64,000 nt of DNA from Enterobacter hormaechei subsp. xiangfangensis (GCF_001729785.1 NZ_CP017183.1:3844001-3908000); one strand, 5' to 3'; shown: positions 1 to 8,126, counted from the stretch's first letter. The notes: generated by a model from the sequence alone, not told the origin. Made by a program: numbers and translations.

Positions 1-1153
1 CAAGCGGTACGTCCGACAGATCCCGCCCTGCCGCCATCCAGCGCTTCGCCAGCTTGACGGTGCGCGCATCGTTGAACGCCACCAGCTGCGTCAGCCGCCC
101 GTTGTCGTCCAGCGAGAAGTACAGCGCCTCTTCACGCACTATCGTTCGGCAGCCTGCCTGCGGAATGCCGAGGATCTGAATGTTGTGCTGGTATTGATCC
201 GACCACAGCCACGGCGCGTCGTCATAACCTGGCGCATCGGGATTGAGCATCGCTTTCGCCGTTGCCACCGCCTGATTCTGGGCGAAGGCCCAGGACTGGA
301 TGCACAAGCCGTAGTGATGGTGCTGGGCGACATCTCCTGCGGCAAAGATGAACGGATCCGAGGTGCGTCCCTGGGCATCCACCACGATCCCGCGCCCGGT
401 TTTCAGCCCCGCGTCACGCGCCAGCTCCAGATTGAGATCGACGCCGATCCCCACCAACACTGCATCAAAGGTTTCACGGTTGCCGTCGCAGTGGACGACC
501 GGCAGGCCGCCGTCGTCCTCCAGCTCCAGCGCGCCGCAGCCGGTACGGATCTCCACCCCCTGCTCGCGGTGGATGGCCTCCAGGCGCTGCGACACCTCGC
601 CGCTCACCGAGCGCATGCACAGCGCAGGCTGCTGCTCGAACAGCGTGACCGCCACGCAGCTTTTCCGCGCGGAAGCGGCAATCTCAAGGCCAATCCAGCC
701 GCCGCCGATAATCGCCAGTTTGTGACTTTCCGACAGGCGACTTTTCAGGCGCTGCGCGTCCTGCCAGTGGCGCAGGGTATAGACCTGCGGATGGCTGGCC
801 CACGCCTGCGAAGGCAGGCGCGCCCGACCGCCGGTAGCGATTAAAAGGATGTTGTAACTAAGCTGCTCGCCGTTGCTAAGAAGGACTTTTTTTTCATCGC
901 GATCGACAGATTCAGCGCGCAGCGGTCGGTACCAGGTCAGGTCCAGCGCCTGCTGCACCTCGTCGGTAAACAGCCTTGGGAGCGCCGCGTCCGGTTCCAG
1001 CAGAGACGCTTTTGACAGCGGCGGCCGCTCGTAGAAATCCCATTCCTCTTCCGCTACCACGCAAATCTCGCCGTCGAAGCCCTCGTCACGCAGGGTTTTC
1101 GCCGCCCAGCCGCCTGACTGGCCGCCGCCGATAATGACAATGCGCGATGTCAT
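1..1153 (-). CDS. FAD-dependent ferredoxin reductase of the Rieske system, 3' end cut by window edge
   Basis: The frame runs from ATG at 1153 leftward off the window, about 384 codons. The N-terminus reads MTSRIVIIGGGQSGGWAAKT, a GxGxxG-type FAD dinucleotide fold. A second fold near residue 150 reads LAIIGGGWIGLEIAA and should bind NAD(P)H. A late FAAGDVAQ motif is the usual FAD-contacting GD box. This order is that of putidaredoxin-reductase-type flavoproteins, which pass electrons from NAD(P)H to a [2Fe-2S] ferredoxin. Its start overlaps the stop of the upstream dioxygenase gene by 4 nt (ATGA), so it belongs to the operon. Its likely partner is the Rieske ferredoxin at 5043-5366. Only a short C-terminal stretch should be missing, judging by the family's usual length of about 400 residues. 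Confidence 0.88.
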   Translation of the reverse strand, partial: MTSRIVIIGGGQSGGWAAKTLRDEGFDGEICVVAEEEWDFYERPPLSKASLLEPDAALPRLFTDEVQQALDLTWYRPLRAESVDRDEKKVLLSNGEQLSYNILLIATGGRARLPSQAWASHPQVYTLRHWQDAQRLKSRLSESHKLAIIGGGWIGLEIAASARKSCVAVTLFEQQPALCMRSVSGEVSQRLEAIHREQGVEIRTGCGALELEDDGGLPVVHCDGNRETFDAVLVGIGVDLNLELARDAGLKTGRGIVVDAQGRTSDPFIFAAGDVAQHHHYGLCIQSWAFAQNQAVATAKAMLNPDAPGYDDAPWLWSDQYQHNIQILGIPQAGCRTIVREEALYFSLDDNGRLTQLVAFNDARTVKLAKRWMAAGRDLSDVPL

Positions 1154-2076
1154 ACCGCCTCCGGCTTTTTCTGCTGACGGCGCGTGTCGTGGTCAATCCC
1201 GCCTTCCACCGCCCACTCGGTGAAGGAGACCAGGGAATGCTCCAGCTCGCGCGGCTGCCAGTTTTCCGTCAGGTAATCATCGTTGGTGTAATACTCAAAC
1301 GCGCCGCCGGTCGGGCTGTTGACGTACCAGAAGTACGCCGACGACACCGGATGACGTCCCGGCCCGATAAAGGTGCTCCAGTCATGTTTATTCATCGCGA
1401 TACCGCCGCCGATCACCTCGTGGATATCGCGCACGGTGAAGGCCACGTGGTTAAGGCCGCGCTTGCGGTTCGGCAGTTGCAGCAGGAACAGGTTGTGATG
1501 GCCGCCACGCACGCCGCAGCGCAGGAACACGGCGCGGTTGATATAGCGATCCGAGACCTGGAAGCCGAGCACCTCGCGGTAGAATTTTTCCACCGCCGCC
1601 AGCTCCTCCACGAAGAACACCACATGCCCCACGTTGATCGGCTGGGCGCGATCGTAAACCGGGCTGGGCGTGTCGATACGGCGGGCGTCGCCCCACTGGT
1701 TTATTGGCTCGACGTTAAGCTCCACGTCGGTCTGCTGGGTCACCTGCACGCGCAGCGTCATGCCGTTCGGATCGAGGCATTCCAGCGCGTCGCCCACTTC
1801 GCGAAAGCCGGGCTGCTGCGCCAGCTTCGGGCGCAGCGCGTCGAGATCGGACTGTGCGGCAACCGCCCAGGTCATGCGGCGCAGGGTGTTGCCCGCTTCA
1901 AACGCGGGCGGCAGGTCGGGGCTGTCGATCGGGTTAAGCTCCACGCGCGCGCCGCTCAGGGTGGTGAAACGCTGGCCGCTGGCATCGCCCGTCAGGCCAA
2001 AATCACGCATAAATTTGGCGCAGTGCGTCAGGTCTTCCACACCAAATTCCAGCTTTTCAATTCCGGTTACACTCAT
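1150..2076 (-). CDS. two-domain VOC-fold extradiol-type dioxygenase
   Basis: 308 residues with two vicinal-oxygen-chelate modules, the size and layout of type I extradiol catechol dioxygenases. The C-terminal module shows the expected 2-His-1-carboxylate iron ligands: His in INVGHVVFF, His in GLNHVAFTV and Glu in GGAFEYYT. Such enzymes cleave the ring of catechols next to the diol. In this operon the dehydrogenase product of the Rieske dihydrodiol is the natural candidate substrate (inference). I chose ATG at 2076 because GAGG lies about 9 nt before it; a start at 2091 would place that Shine-Dalgarno inside the gene. It is last but one in the leftward operon and overlaps the reductase start. 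The exact substrate cannot be read from sequence. Confidence 0.82.
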   Translation of the reverse strand: MSVTGIEKLEFGVEDLTHCAKFMRDFGLTGDASGQRFTTLSGARVELNPIDSPDLPPAFEAGNTLRRMTWAVAAQSDLDALRPKLAQQPGFREVGDALECLDPNGMTLRVQVTQQTDVELNVEPINQWGDARRIDTPSPVYDRAQPINVGHVVFFVEELAAVEKFYREVLGFQVSDRYINRAVFLRCGVRGGHHNLFLLQLPNRKRGLNHVAFTVRDIHEVIGGGIAMNKHDWSTFIGPGRHPVSSAYFWYVNSPTGGAFEYYTNDDYLTENWQPRELEHSLVSFTEWAVEGGIDHDTRRQQKKPEAV

Positions 2077-2154
2077 CGTTCGTTGCCTCATCTGGCCCAG
2101 ATTGGGCGTAAAACATGCCCGACGCAGTCAAGCGCCTGGCGTTAACTCACTGAT

Positions 2155-2946
2155 TTAACTGGCCTGTGATAGATACCCTAAGAAGCCAGAAATTTTATCC
2201 GCCGCAAGGCGAACCTCGTTTTGCAGGCGCTCGCGGTCGCTCTGCGGGATCTCCTCCGACGGCACCAGAATGCTGACTACCGCCGCCACGCGGCCGCTTC
2301 GGTCATACACCGGGTAGACGATGGAAGAGATGCCGTGGCGGAAGAAGGATTCGCCGATGACATACCCGCGGGCTTTGTCCTGCTGCACCATCTGCCACAG
2401 GGCTTCACGGTCGTGAAGCTGCCCCGGCGTGTTGCCCGGCAGACGCTCATGCGGGAACAGCTGTTCGAAATCAGCGCGGGAAATATCGGTCAACAGCATG
2501 CGGCCCAGCGAGGTACAGTGCACCGGCAGACGGGTACCAATGCTGACCTGGTTGATACGCGACCCGGCGGCGCTGACGCGGGCGATGTATATAATGTCGC
2601 GCCCGTCGCGGATCGCCAGATGGCTGCTGCACTGGCTCACGTCGCGCAGTTGCTCGATCACCGGCTGGCCGACCTGCGCCACGTCCAGCGAGGCGATGTA
2701 CTCAAAGCCAAGACGCAGCACGTTCATGCCCAGCGAAAAGGTATTGGTGCGCGTGTTGCGCTCCAGAAAGCCCATGTACTCCAGCGTCTGCACCACGCGA
2801 TAGGCGGTCGCCTTCGGCATATCCACCAGCCGGTGCAGCTCGGCAAAAGTCAGATCGCGATGCTGCTCGCCAAAGGCCAACAGCAGCTGTAAACCGCGCT
2901 CCAGCCCCGGCACCAGATACTTCACTTCCTGATCGTTTGCCATCAT
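2155..2946 (-). CDS. IclR-family transcriptional regulator
   Basis: 263 residues. An N-terminal winged helix (about 10-75; LERGLQLLLAF, then MPKATAYRVVQTLEYMGFL) is followed by the IclR effector-binding domain (about 85-255; RDGRDIIYIARV, GRMLLTDI, GYVIGESFF). IclR proteins bind palindromic operators as dimers or tetramers and respond to aromatic or small organic acids. It is unusual in lying inside the catabolic operon, between the dehydrogenase (9-nt gap) and the extradiol dioxygenase (about 80-nt gap), so it is probably co-transcribed with its targets. Three 16-bp palindromes between the ferredoxin and MFS genes are its likely sites. ATG at 2943 is an equally possible start. Confidence 0.9.
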   Translation of the reverse strand: MMANDQEVKYLVPGLERGLQLLLAFGEQHRDLTFAELHRLVDMPKATAYRVVQTLEYMGFLERNTRTNTFSLGMNVLRLGFEYIASLDVAQVGQPVIEQLRDVSQCSSHLAIRDGRDIIYIARVSAAGSRINQVSIGTRLPVHCTSLGRMLLTDISRADFEQLFPHERLPGNTPGQLHDREALWQMVQQDKARGYVIGESFFRHGISSIVYPVYDRSGRVAAVVSILVPSEEIPQSDRERLQNEVRLAADKISGFLGYLSQAS

Positions 2947-2955
2947 CGCCCTACC

Positions 2956-3705
2956 TTAGTTAAAGACAAAACCGCCGTTGACCGGGATCAGCTGTCCGGT
3001 GATGAACCGAGACAGATCGCTTAGCAGCCAGACCACGCTGCCGGTGACATCTTCCGGCTGCTGCGCGCCGGTTAACGCGCGTCCGTTTTCGTAGAGCTGA
3101 TGCCGTTCGGCGGGGACATATTCCGTCGCCTCGACGCGGGTTAACCCCGGCGCGATGGCATTAATGCGTATACGCTTTTCACCCAGTTCGCGCGCCATTG
3201 ATCGGGTCATGGCAATGACGGCCCCCTTGCTGGCGACGTAGGCCATCAGGCGCGGCGCGCCCCACAGCGCGGTGTCGGACGCCACGTTCACAATGCCCGC
3301 CCCTTCACGCAGCAGCGGCACGGCGGCGCGCGTCACCAGCCAGGTGCCTTTGACATTGACGCTCATCACCCGATCCCAGAGATCCGGATCGTAATCGAGC
3401 ATGTTTTTGCCGCCGACGCCCGTCGCCATCGCCGCGTTGTTCACCAGGCCATCGATCTGACCCTGCTCGCCAATGGCGCTGAACACCTGCTCAATGGACT
3501 GTGGATCGGCCAGATCGATAACGTGCGGTTCGATCGCATAGCCCCGCTCGCTCAGGGCGTGGGCGCTTTCGGCCAGCTCGCCCTTCAGGATGTCGCACAT
3601 CACCACCGCCGCGCCCTGCTCCGCGCAGGCTTTGGCAAAGTGAAAGCCCAGCCCGCGCGCGGCGCCGGTTATGACGATGCGCTTGCCGCTCAGCAGCCCG
3701 TTCAT
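2956..3705 (-). CDS. short-chain dehydrogenase/reductase (likely dihydrodiol dehydrogenase)
   Basis: 249 residues, a classical SDR. The cofactor motif TGAARGLG is near residue 13, NNAA is near 90, a catalytic Ser lies in NVASDTALWG and the YVASK motif carries the catalytic Tyr and Lys. An acidic residue after the second strand (VVMCDI) suggests NAD rather than NADP. In Rieske pathways an SDR re-aromatises the cis-dihydrodiol to a catechol, which fits its place between the oxygenase and the ring-cleavage enzyme (inference). Its ATG overlaps the oxygenase stop by one base (TGATG), a sign of translational coupling. Confidence 0.88.
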   Translation of the reverse strand: MNGLLSGKRIVITGAARGLGFHFAKACAEQGAAVVMCDILKGELAESAHALSERGYAIEPHVIDLADPQSIEQVFSAIGEQGQIDGLVNNAAMATGVGGKNMLDYDPDLWDRVMSVNVKGTWLVTRAAVPLLREGAGIVNVASDTALWGAPRLMAYVASKGAVIAMTRSMARELGEKRIRINAIAPGLTRVEATEYVPAERHQLYENGRALTGAQQPEDVTGSVVWLLSDLSRFITGQLIPVNGGFVFN

Positions 3706-4727
3706 CAGGCGGCTCCCTGCTGTGCTTCACGCATCGCCAGCTGCTCTTTGGCGGCCTTTTGCATCATGCGGCGCAGGCGCGAAAGACCGACGTCGTGCTG
3801 ATACAGGTACTCATGATCGCGCGCGTTTGGCGCCAGGCTTTCCAGCACCACGCGGTCCTGCTCCAGCACTTCCCAGTGCAGTTTTTCCAGACGGTTGCGG
3901 TACATGAAACGCCACATATCGCGCTGCCAGCCCTGCACACGGCGAATGCGCCAGAAGAAGACGCGGCAGTTGTCGTTATCTTCCGGCACCACCATGCCGA
4001 CGATAAAGAAGTGGCCGCCCGGCCCGAAGCGCTTCTTGTACGGAATGGAGAGGCGCATCCAGCAGGTGCCGCTGTTGCCCAGCTCCACCCAGTCAAAATT
4101 GACGCCGCTCTGCCCTTTCTTCTCGAAAATAAAACCGGTTTTGGTCGGCTGGAGCACCATGTCGGCCTTGCGATCCCCTTCCGCCATCGAGTGCGACGAG
4201 GAGTGCAGATAGGTGCCGTGCATCGGGTCCATCACGTTTTCCAGCGCGTACTGGTAATTGCATTTCCACGCGGCGGTGCAGAGGAAGTTGCTGAAGCTGT
4301 CCGTATCGGCGAGCTCGTCCGGGAAGGTCAGCTCGTCCGGCTGCTGGTCCGCGGTGACGCCAAACCAGAGGAAGATGGCGCCGTGCGCCTCCTGCACGTT
4401 ATAGCTGCGTACGCACTGCTGGCCGACCAGCGGACATTTATCTACGGCGGGCACGTCTTTCACTTCGCCGTTGCCCGCCACCTCTACGCCGTGATACCAG
4501 CAGGCAATGCGGTCCCCGAGGTTCCAGCCCATCGACAGGCGCGCGCCGCGGTGCGGGCAGCGGTCCTCCAGCGCCTGCACCTGGCCATCTTTATTGCGCC
4601 AGACCACAATCTGCTCGCCCAGGCGGGTGATGCCCACCGGCGCAGACTGCACTTCCCAGCTCGCCAGCACCGGATACCAGAGGCCACGCAGGCCTTTATC
4701 CAGATAATGTTGTACGGTCGTCGTCAT
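3705..4727 (-). CDS. Rieske non-haem iron oxygenase, catalytic subunit
   Basis: 340 residues. The N-terminal Rieske domain has the C-x-H (RCPHRG, about 58-62) and C-x2-H (CWYHG, about 77-81) pairs that bind the [2Fe-2S] cluster. The C-terminal domain has ENVMDPMHGTYLH near residue 165, whose D-x2-H-x4-H pattern supplies the mononuclear iron ligands and bridging Asp. The length matches the alpha-only oxygenases (VanA, caffeine demethylase and dicamba O-demethylase groups) rather than the 450-residue alpha/beta dioxygenases, and no beta subunit is encoded nearby. It could therefore hydroxylate or demethylate rather than make a dihydrodiol. Electrons should come from the ferredoxin and reductase encoded in the same operon. 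Confidence 0.92.
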   Translation of the reverse strand: MTTTVQHYLDKGLRGLWYPVLASWEVQSAPVGITRLGEQIVVWRNKDGQVQALEDRCPHRGARLSMGWNLGDRIACWYHGVEVAGNGEVKDVPAVDKCPLVGQQCVRSYNVQEAHGAIFLWFGVTADQQPDELTFPDELADTDSFSNFLCTAAWKCNYQYALENVMDPMHGTYLHSSSHSMAEGDRKADMVLQPTKTGFIFEKKGQSGVNFDWVELGNSGTCWMRLSIPYKKRFGPGGHFFIVGMVVPEDNDNCRVFFWRIRRVQGWQRDMWRFMYRNRLEKLHWEVLEQDRVVLESLAPNARDHEYLYQHDVGLSRLRRMMQKAAKEQLAMREAQQGAA

Positions 4728-4737
4728 CGCGTTGCCC

Positions 4738-5046
4738 TCAGTAGCCGTTAACCTGTAAGAATGCCTGGAAGCTGGCGTCGCTCCACGGCTCGCCCTGCTG
4801 GTCGTGCATGCGCACCGCGTTCAGCCCGCTTACCAGCTCCGGCAAGGTTTCAACGCCCTGCTCGAAGAGATCTTCCAGCGTCGCAATCAGCTTCACTTCC
4901 CAGCTTTCCGGCTCGCGGCTGCGGGTTTGCCAGATCAGGTTGGTGTAATCACCCGGCTTATGAATGGCGCCATTACCGCCCTCTGCCGGTGGGGTAAACT
5001 GGCGGCTTTCCGGCAGCGCCGGGTTGAAGTTCAGGGTGTCGCTCAT
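4738..5046 (-). CDS. 102-aa uncharacterised accessory protein of the Rieske operon
   Basis: A small acidic protein with a proline-rich N-terminal third and a C-terminal helical part (WEVKLIATLEDLFEQG). No transmembrane segment, signal peptide or cysteine motif is visible. Its ATG overlaps the ferredoxin stop (ATGA at 5043-5046), and its stop lies 10 nt before the oxygenase start, so it is translated between the two redox proteins. The small proteins I recall in similar operons carry only names such as recombinase-like helix domain. A role in oxygenase assembly or as a divergent small subunit is a guess from position alone. Confidence 0.75.
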   Translation of the reverse strand: MSDTLNFNPALPESRQFTPPAEGGNGAIHKPGDYTNLIWQTRSREPESWEVKLIATLEDLFEQGVETLPELVSGLNAVRMHDQQGEPWSDASFQAFLQVNGY

Positions 5047-5366
5047 GCCACGGTCTCCTCGACGAAGGTAATCTGAATCTGGTTTTCAAAGACCCGAACC
5101 GGGTAGCGGTTGAGGTTGCGCCCGCCGGGGCCGTGCAGGCACTGACCGGTTTTGACGTCGAATACCGCCTCGTGCAGCGGGCATTCCACCTTGCCGTCTT
5201 CCACGAAGCCCTGACTCAGCAGGGCATAGGCGTGCGGGCATACGTCCTCCAGCGCGTAATATTCACCGTCGATCAGGTAAACGCCGATCTCTTTACCGTC
5301 GACGTTGCCGCTAAAAGGGAAATCTTCCTGTACTTGCTCTGCGTCACATACGCCTATCCAGCTCAT
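5043..5366 (-). CDS. Rieske-type [2Fe-2S] ferredoxin
   Basis: 107 residues. CPHAYALL and CPLHEAVFD give the C-x-H and C-x2-H cluster ligands, and the whole protein is one Rieske domain, as in ferredoxins of three-component ring hydroxylases. It should carry single electrons from the flavoprotein reductase to the oxygenase. The frame is open upstream to 5459, but ATG at 5366 is preceded by a strong GGAGG and matches the usual family N-terminus (MSWIGVCDAEQ). The upstream part also carries the putative operator and promoter, so it is not coding. It is the first gene of the leftward operon. Confidence 0.9.
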   Translation of the reverse strand: MSWIGVCDAEQVQEDFPFSGNVDGKEIGVYLIDGEYYALEDVCPHAYALLSQGFVEDGKVECPLHEAVFDVKTGQCLHGPGGRNLNRYPVRVFENQIQITFVEETVA

Positions 5367-5385
5367 CACGATCCTCCAGGCTTTT

Positions 5386-5401
5386 GTTTCATATATGAAA
5401 C
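5386..5401. promoter_or_regulatory. putative IclR operator, site 1
   Basis: Perfect 16-bp palindrome GTTTCATATATGAAAC, 20 bp before the ferredoxin ATG and just downstream of the predicted transcription start. It shares its GTTTCA/TGAAAC arms with two further sites at 5654 and 5701. Confidence 0.65.
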
Positions 5402-5424
5402 TCTGTTTCTTATTTAATACGGTC

Positions 5425-5452
5425 AATATAAAAGCGATGAATGTTTCGTCAA
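5425..5452 (-). promoter_or_regulatory. predicted sigma-70 promoter of the Rieske operon
   Basis: On the minus strand TTGACG (5452-5447) and TATATT (5430-5425) are separated by 16 bp. Transcription would start near 5418, so the palindrome at 5386-5401 would lie within the first 35 transcribed bases and could block elongation. Prediction only. Confidence 0.45.
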
Positions 5453-5500
5453 GCGACAATGTGACGAATTTGTTAATCGACCAGCAATTAATTAACTAAG

Positions 5501-5516
5501 TGTGCAAGGGATCACG
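5501..5516. promoter_or_regulatory. CRP-like site in the divergent Rieske/MFS region
   Basis: TGTGCAAGGGATCACG resembles the CRP consensus TGTGA-N6-TCACA with 8 of 10 core bases. The first 15 bases are identical to a site upstream of citA at 36610. CRP control would suit a catabolic locus, but binding is not shown. Confidence 0.4.
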
Positions 5517-5600
5517 AAAAAATGCAGCGATATGAAATTTTCATTATTGCAGCGTGAGAAATACGTTTTTTTAATGGCCTCTTATTTTGAATAAAAGATA

Positions 5601-5629
5601 TTGACTTCCTTTCTTTTTACTCTTTAAAA
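5601..5629 (+). promoter_or_regulatory. possible promoter of the MFS gene
   Basis: TTGACT at 5601-5606 is followed after 17 bp by TTAAAA at 5624-5629. The -10 is weak. The predicted start near 5637 puts the two downstream palindromes in the leader, mirroring the arrangement on the other strand. Confidence 0.3.
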
Positions 5630-5653
5630 ATAAATGAACGTCACCTCTTTCGC

Positions 5654-5669
5654 GTTTCACCTGTGAAAC
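5654..5669. promoter_or_regulatory. putative IclR operator, site 2
   Basis: GTTTCACCTGTGAAAC, a palindrome except at its two central bases, with the same arms as the site at 5386. It lies in the leader of the MFS gene. Confidence 0.6.
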
Positions 5670-5700
5670 TAATTTTTAATTTATCTTTACTAAACAAAGA

Positions 5701-5716
5701 GTTTCACAGGTGAACC
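5701..5716. promoter_or_regulatory. putative IclR operator, site 3
   Basis: GTTTCACAGGTGAACC, 47 bp downstream of site 2 and close to its reverse complement, with one mismatch in the right arm. Sites 2 and 3 could hold an IclR tetramer. Confidence 0.55.
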
Positions 5717-5778
5717 ATTTTAGATCCGTGACAATCACATTGATGAAAAATATAAGTTACAAAAAACGTAAGGCGGAC

Positions 5779-6993
5779 ATGATGACGGCAAGATGGCAAG
5801 GCACGATTGCGCTTTTATTACTCATTATTATTTCGTACGTCGATCGGGTAAATATCTCGGTAATGATTTTAAACCCGGAATTTGCCGAACATTTTCAGTT
5901 AAATGAAAACAGAATGTTACAGGGCCTGCTCATGACCTGCTTTCTTCTGGGTTATGGTTTTTCCGCTCTATTATTAACGCCGGTTATTGAAAGCAAACTT
6001 CATTATCGGCAGGGATTATTAAGCAGCATTGCGATTTGGGCCGCGGTCTGCGCGGCTTCACCTTTGCTCGGCTCGCTGACGGGAATGCTCATCGCCCGCG
6101 TGATTCTGGGGATCGCGGAGGGTCCGCTATTTTCGCTGAAAACGCGCTTTATCAGCGATAACTTTAGCGCGCAAGAGATCGGTAAACCCAACGCCGTGAC
6201 CGCGCTGGGCGTCTCGCTCGGGCTGGCCGTGGGCTTTCCGCTGGTGACCTGGCTGATGTCGCATCTGGGCTGGGCCGGATCGTTTTATGCACTGGCGGCA
6301 ATCAACCTTCTCCTCGGGGGCAGCTTAATCTGGCGTTTTCTGCCCGCGCCGCGCAAGCTCCCGACCGCGAAAAAACCGGGGTTTGTCCACACCTTCACGC
6401 TGGCCTGGCAGACGCCGCTGCTGGGCTGGATTATGGTGGTTGAAATCGCCACCCTGAGCTATCTCTGGGGAAGCAGCGCCTGGCTGCCCGCGTGGCTGCG
6501 CGACGAGCATCATTTCTCGCTGCATGCCACGGGCTGGCTTGCGGCGATCCCCTTCCTGCTCAGCCTGGGGTCAAAGTTTCTGGGCGGCGTGCTGCTCGAC
6601 AAAATGCGTCCGGAACAGGCACCGATGCTGTTTGTGGTGGGCGGGGCGATGACGGCGCTGTCCGTGGTCGCGCTGATGCTCAGCCATCAGCCTGCCTGGC
6701 TGGCGCTGTTTATGCTTTCGGCTAATGTCTTCTGGGGGCTACAGGGGGCGGCTATTCCGGCGGTGATCCAGCATCACGCCGCGCGGGAAGCGGTGGGCAG
6801 CGCTTACGGCATAATCAATGGGATCGGCAATATCTGCGCGGCGTTTATTCCGCTGCTGATGGGGATGGTGATGAGATCGGTGGGGTCGGTCAGTTCAGGC
6901 TTTTCGGTGCTGGTCGTCTCGCAGGTTGTCACCCTGCTTGCCGGGGGAATGTTGCTGCTGCGCATGCGGCGCGCAGCAGCAATCAGCGCGTAA
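5779..6993 (+). CDS. MFS permease, likely organic-anion (ACS family) importer
   Basis: About 404 residues with 12 predicted membrane helices. The first helix ends in YVDRVNISV, and RVILGIAEGPLFS follows in helix 4, both typical of the anion:cation symporter family that takes up hexuronates, hydroxyphenylacetate and other aromatic acids. It is divergent from the Rieske operon and shares the putative IclR operators, so it probably imports that pathway's substrate (inference). I placed the start at ATG 5779 (AAGGCGG upstream; 5782 also possible). The frame is open to 5710, but that part overlaps operator 3. It ends only 3 nt from the convergent speB stop with no obvious terminator between. Confidence 0.87.
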   Translation: MMTARWQGTIALLLLIIISYVDRVNISVMILNPEFAEHFQLNENRMLQGLLMTCFLLGYGFSALLLTPVIESKLHYRQGLLSSIAIWAAVCAASPLLGSLTGMLIARVILGIAEGPLFSLKTRFISDNFSAQEIGKPNAVTALGVSLGLAVGFPLVTWLMSHLGWAGSFYALAAINLLLGGSLIWRFLPAPRKLPTAKKPGFVHTFTLAWQTPLLGWIMVVEIATLSYLWGSSAWLPAWLRDEHHFSLHATGWLAAIPFLLSLGSKFLGGVLLDKMRPEQAPMLFVVGGAMTALSVVALMLSHQPAWLALFMLSANVFWGLQGAAIPAVIQHHAAREAVGSAYGIINGIGNICAAFIPLLMGMVMRSVGSVSSGFSVLVVSQVVTLLAGGMLLLRMRRAAAISA

Positions 6994-6996
6994 GGC

Positions 6997-7917
6997 TTAT
7001 TCGCCTTTTTTCGCCGCCTGGATGTAGAGCATTTCCAGCGCCAGGGTCGCCGCGGCCAGCGCGGTGATCTCGGACTGGTCATAGGCCGGAGCCACTTCCA
7101 CCACGTCCATCCCGACGATGTTCAGATCCTTCAGGCCGCGCACCAGCTTGATGGCGCGATCTGACGTCAGGCCGCCGATCACCGGCGTACCGGTCCCCGG
7201 TGCGAATGCCGGATCAAGGCAGTCAATGTCGAAGGTCAGGTAGACAGGCATATCGCCGACGATCTGCTTAACCTGAGACAGAATATCGTCCACGCCGCGA
7301 TCGTTCACCTGGCCCGCGTCAAGTACGGTGAAGCCGTTGTCTTTGTCGAACTCGGTGCGGATGCCGATCTGCACGGAGTGGTTTGGATCGATCAGGCCTT
7401 CCTTCGGCGCGGTGTAGAACATGGTGCCGTGGTCGAACTCGCAGCCGTTCGCGTAGGTGTCGGTGTGCGCATCGAAGTGCACCAGCGCCATTTTACCGAA
7501 GTGCTTCGCGTGGGCGCGCAGCAGCGGCAGGGTCACGAAGTGGTCACCGCCGAAGGAGAGCATGCGTTTACCGGCCGCCAGCAGCTTCTCGGCGTGCGCC
7601 TGCAATTTTTCGCTCATTTCACGCGCGTCGCCGAAGGCGTACACCAGATCGCCGCAGTCCACCACGTTCAGGCGCTCGCGCATGTCGAAGTTCCACGGGA
7701 AGCGGTTGTGCTCCCAGGCCAGGTTAGTGGAAACCTGACGGATCGCCGCCGGACCATGACGACCACCCGCGCGACCGGACGTTGCCATGTCGAACGGTAC
7801 GCCGGTGATCACCCAGTCCGCATCGCTGTCGTACGGCTGGAAGTTCATCGGAAGGCGTAAAAAACCAAACGCGTTAGATACCAGAGAGTTATCGTACTGA
7901 TGACCTAAAGTGCTCAT
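6997..7917 (-). CDS. speB: agmatinase
   Basis: 306 residues, the family length. It hydrolyses agmatine to putrescine and urea in the cytoplasm, the second step of the arginine decarboxylase route. The binuclear manganese ligands are visible: [19 protein letters not shown] and [10 protein letters not shown]. It lies downstream of speA on the same strand. A terminator-like hairpin in the 209-nt gap suggests separate or attenuated expression. In E. coli the two are also adjacent. Confidence 0.98.
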   Translation of the reverse strand: MSTLGHQYDNSLVSNAFGFLRLPMNFQPYDSDADWVITGVPFDMATSGRAGGRHGPAAIRQVSTNLAWEHNRFPWNFDMRERLNVVDCGDLVYAFGDAREMSEKLQAHAEKLLAAGKRMLSFGGDHFVTLPLLRAHAKHFGKMALVHFDAHTDTYANGCEFDHGTMFYTAPKEGLIDPNHSVQIGIRTEFDKDNGFTVLDAGQVNDRGVDDILSQVKQIVGDMPVYLTFDIDCLDPAFAPGTGTPVIGGLTSDRAIKLVRGLKDLNIVGMDVVEVAPAYDQSEITALAAATLALEMLYIQAAKKGE

Positions 7918-7962
7918 GTCCTGACCTCTTATAAAGTCGATACATTAAAAACAGATGAAAAA

Positions 7963-8003
7963 AAATCCCCTCCGCGTCGTTAAACCCGACGAGGAAGGGA
8001 TTG
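7963..8003 (-). terminator. rho-independent terminator between speA and speB
   Basis: On the minus strand an imperfect stem (AATCCCTTCCTCGTCG paired with CGACGCGGAGGGGATT) is followed by a run of eight T. It lies after speA in the direction of transcription and could end or attenuate readthrough into speB. Confidence 0.7.
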
Positions 8004-8085
8004 ATTCGTAAATCGCTAATTGGGGCGAATTATCGCCGTTAATTCATACGGGTTCAAGTGAGTATAGGGCATTGTGCGGTCTGTT

Positions 8086-8121
8086 GCCCTCACTCCGCCC
8101 CTCTCCCACCGGGAGAGGGAG
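8086..8121. repeat. C-rich palindromic intergenic repeat, copy 1
   Basis: Arms CCCTCTCCC and GGGAGAGGG with a short loop, preceded by a CCCTCAC lead. Related copies occur at 22765, 27431, 39024 and 62454, always at gene ends. It sits just after the speA stop. Confidence 0.7.
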
Positions 8122-8126
8122 TTTAC

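Noticed and set aside
8041..8126. CRISPR-like or multi-copy tandem array suggested by the C-rich repeats
   Set aside because: Units are single palindromes at gene ends, not equal repeats with unique spacers, and no cas genes are present.
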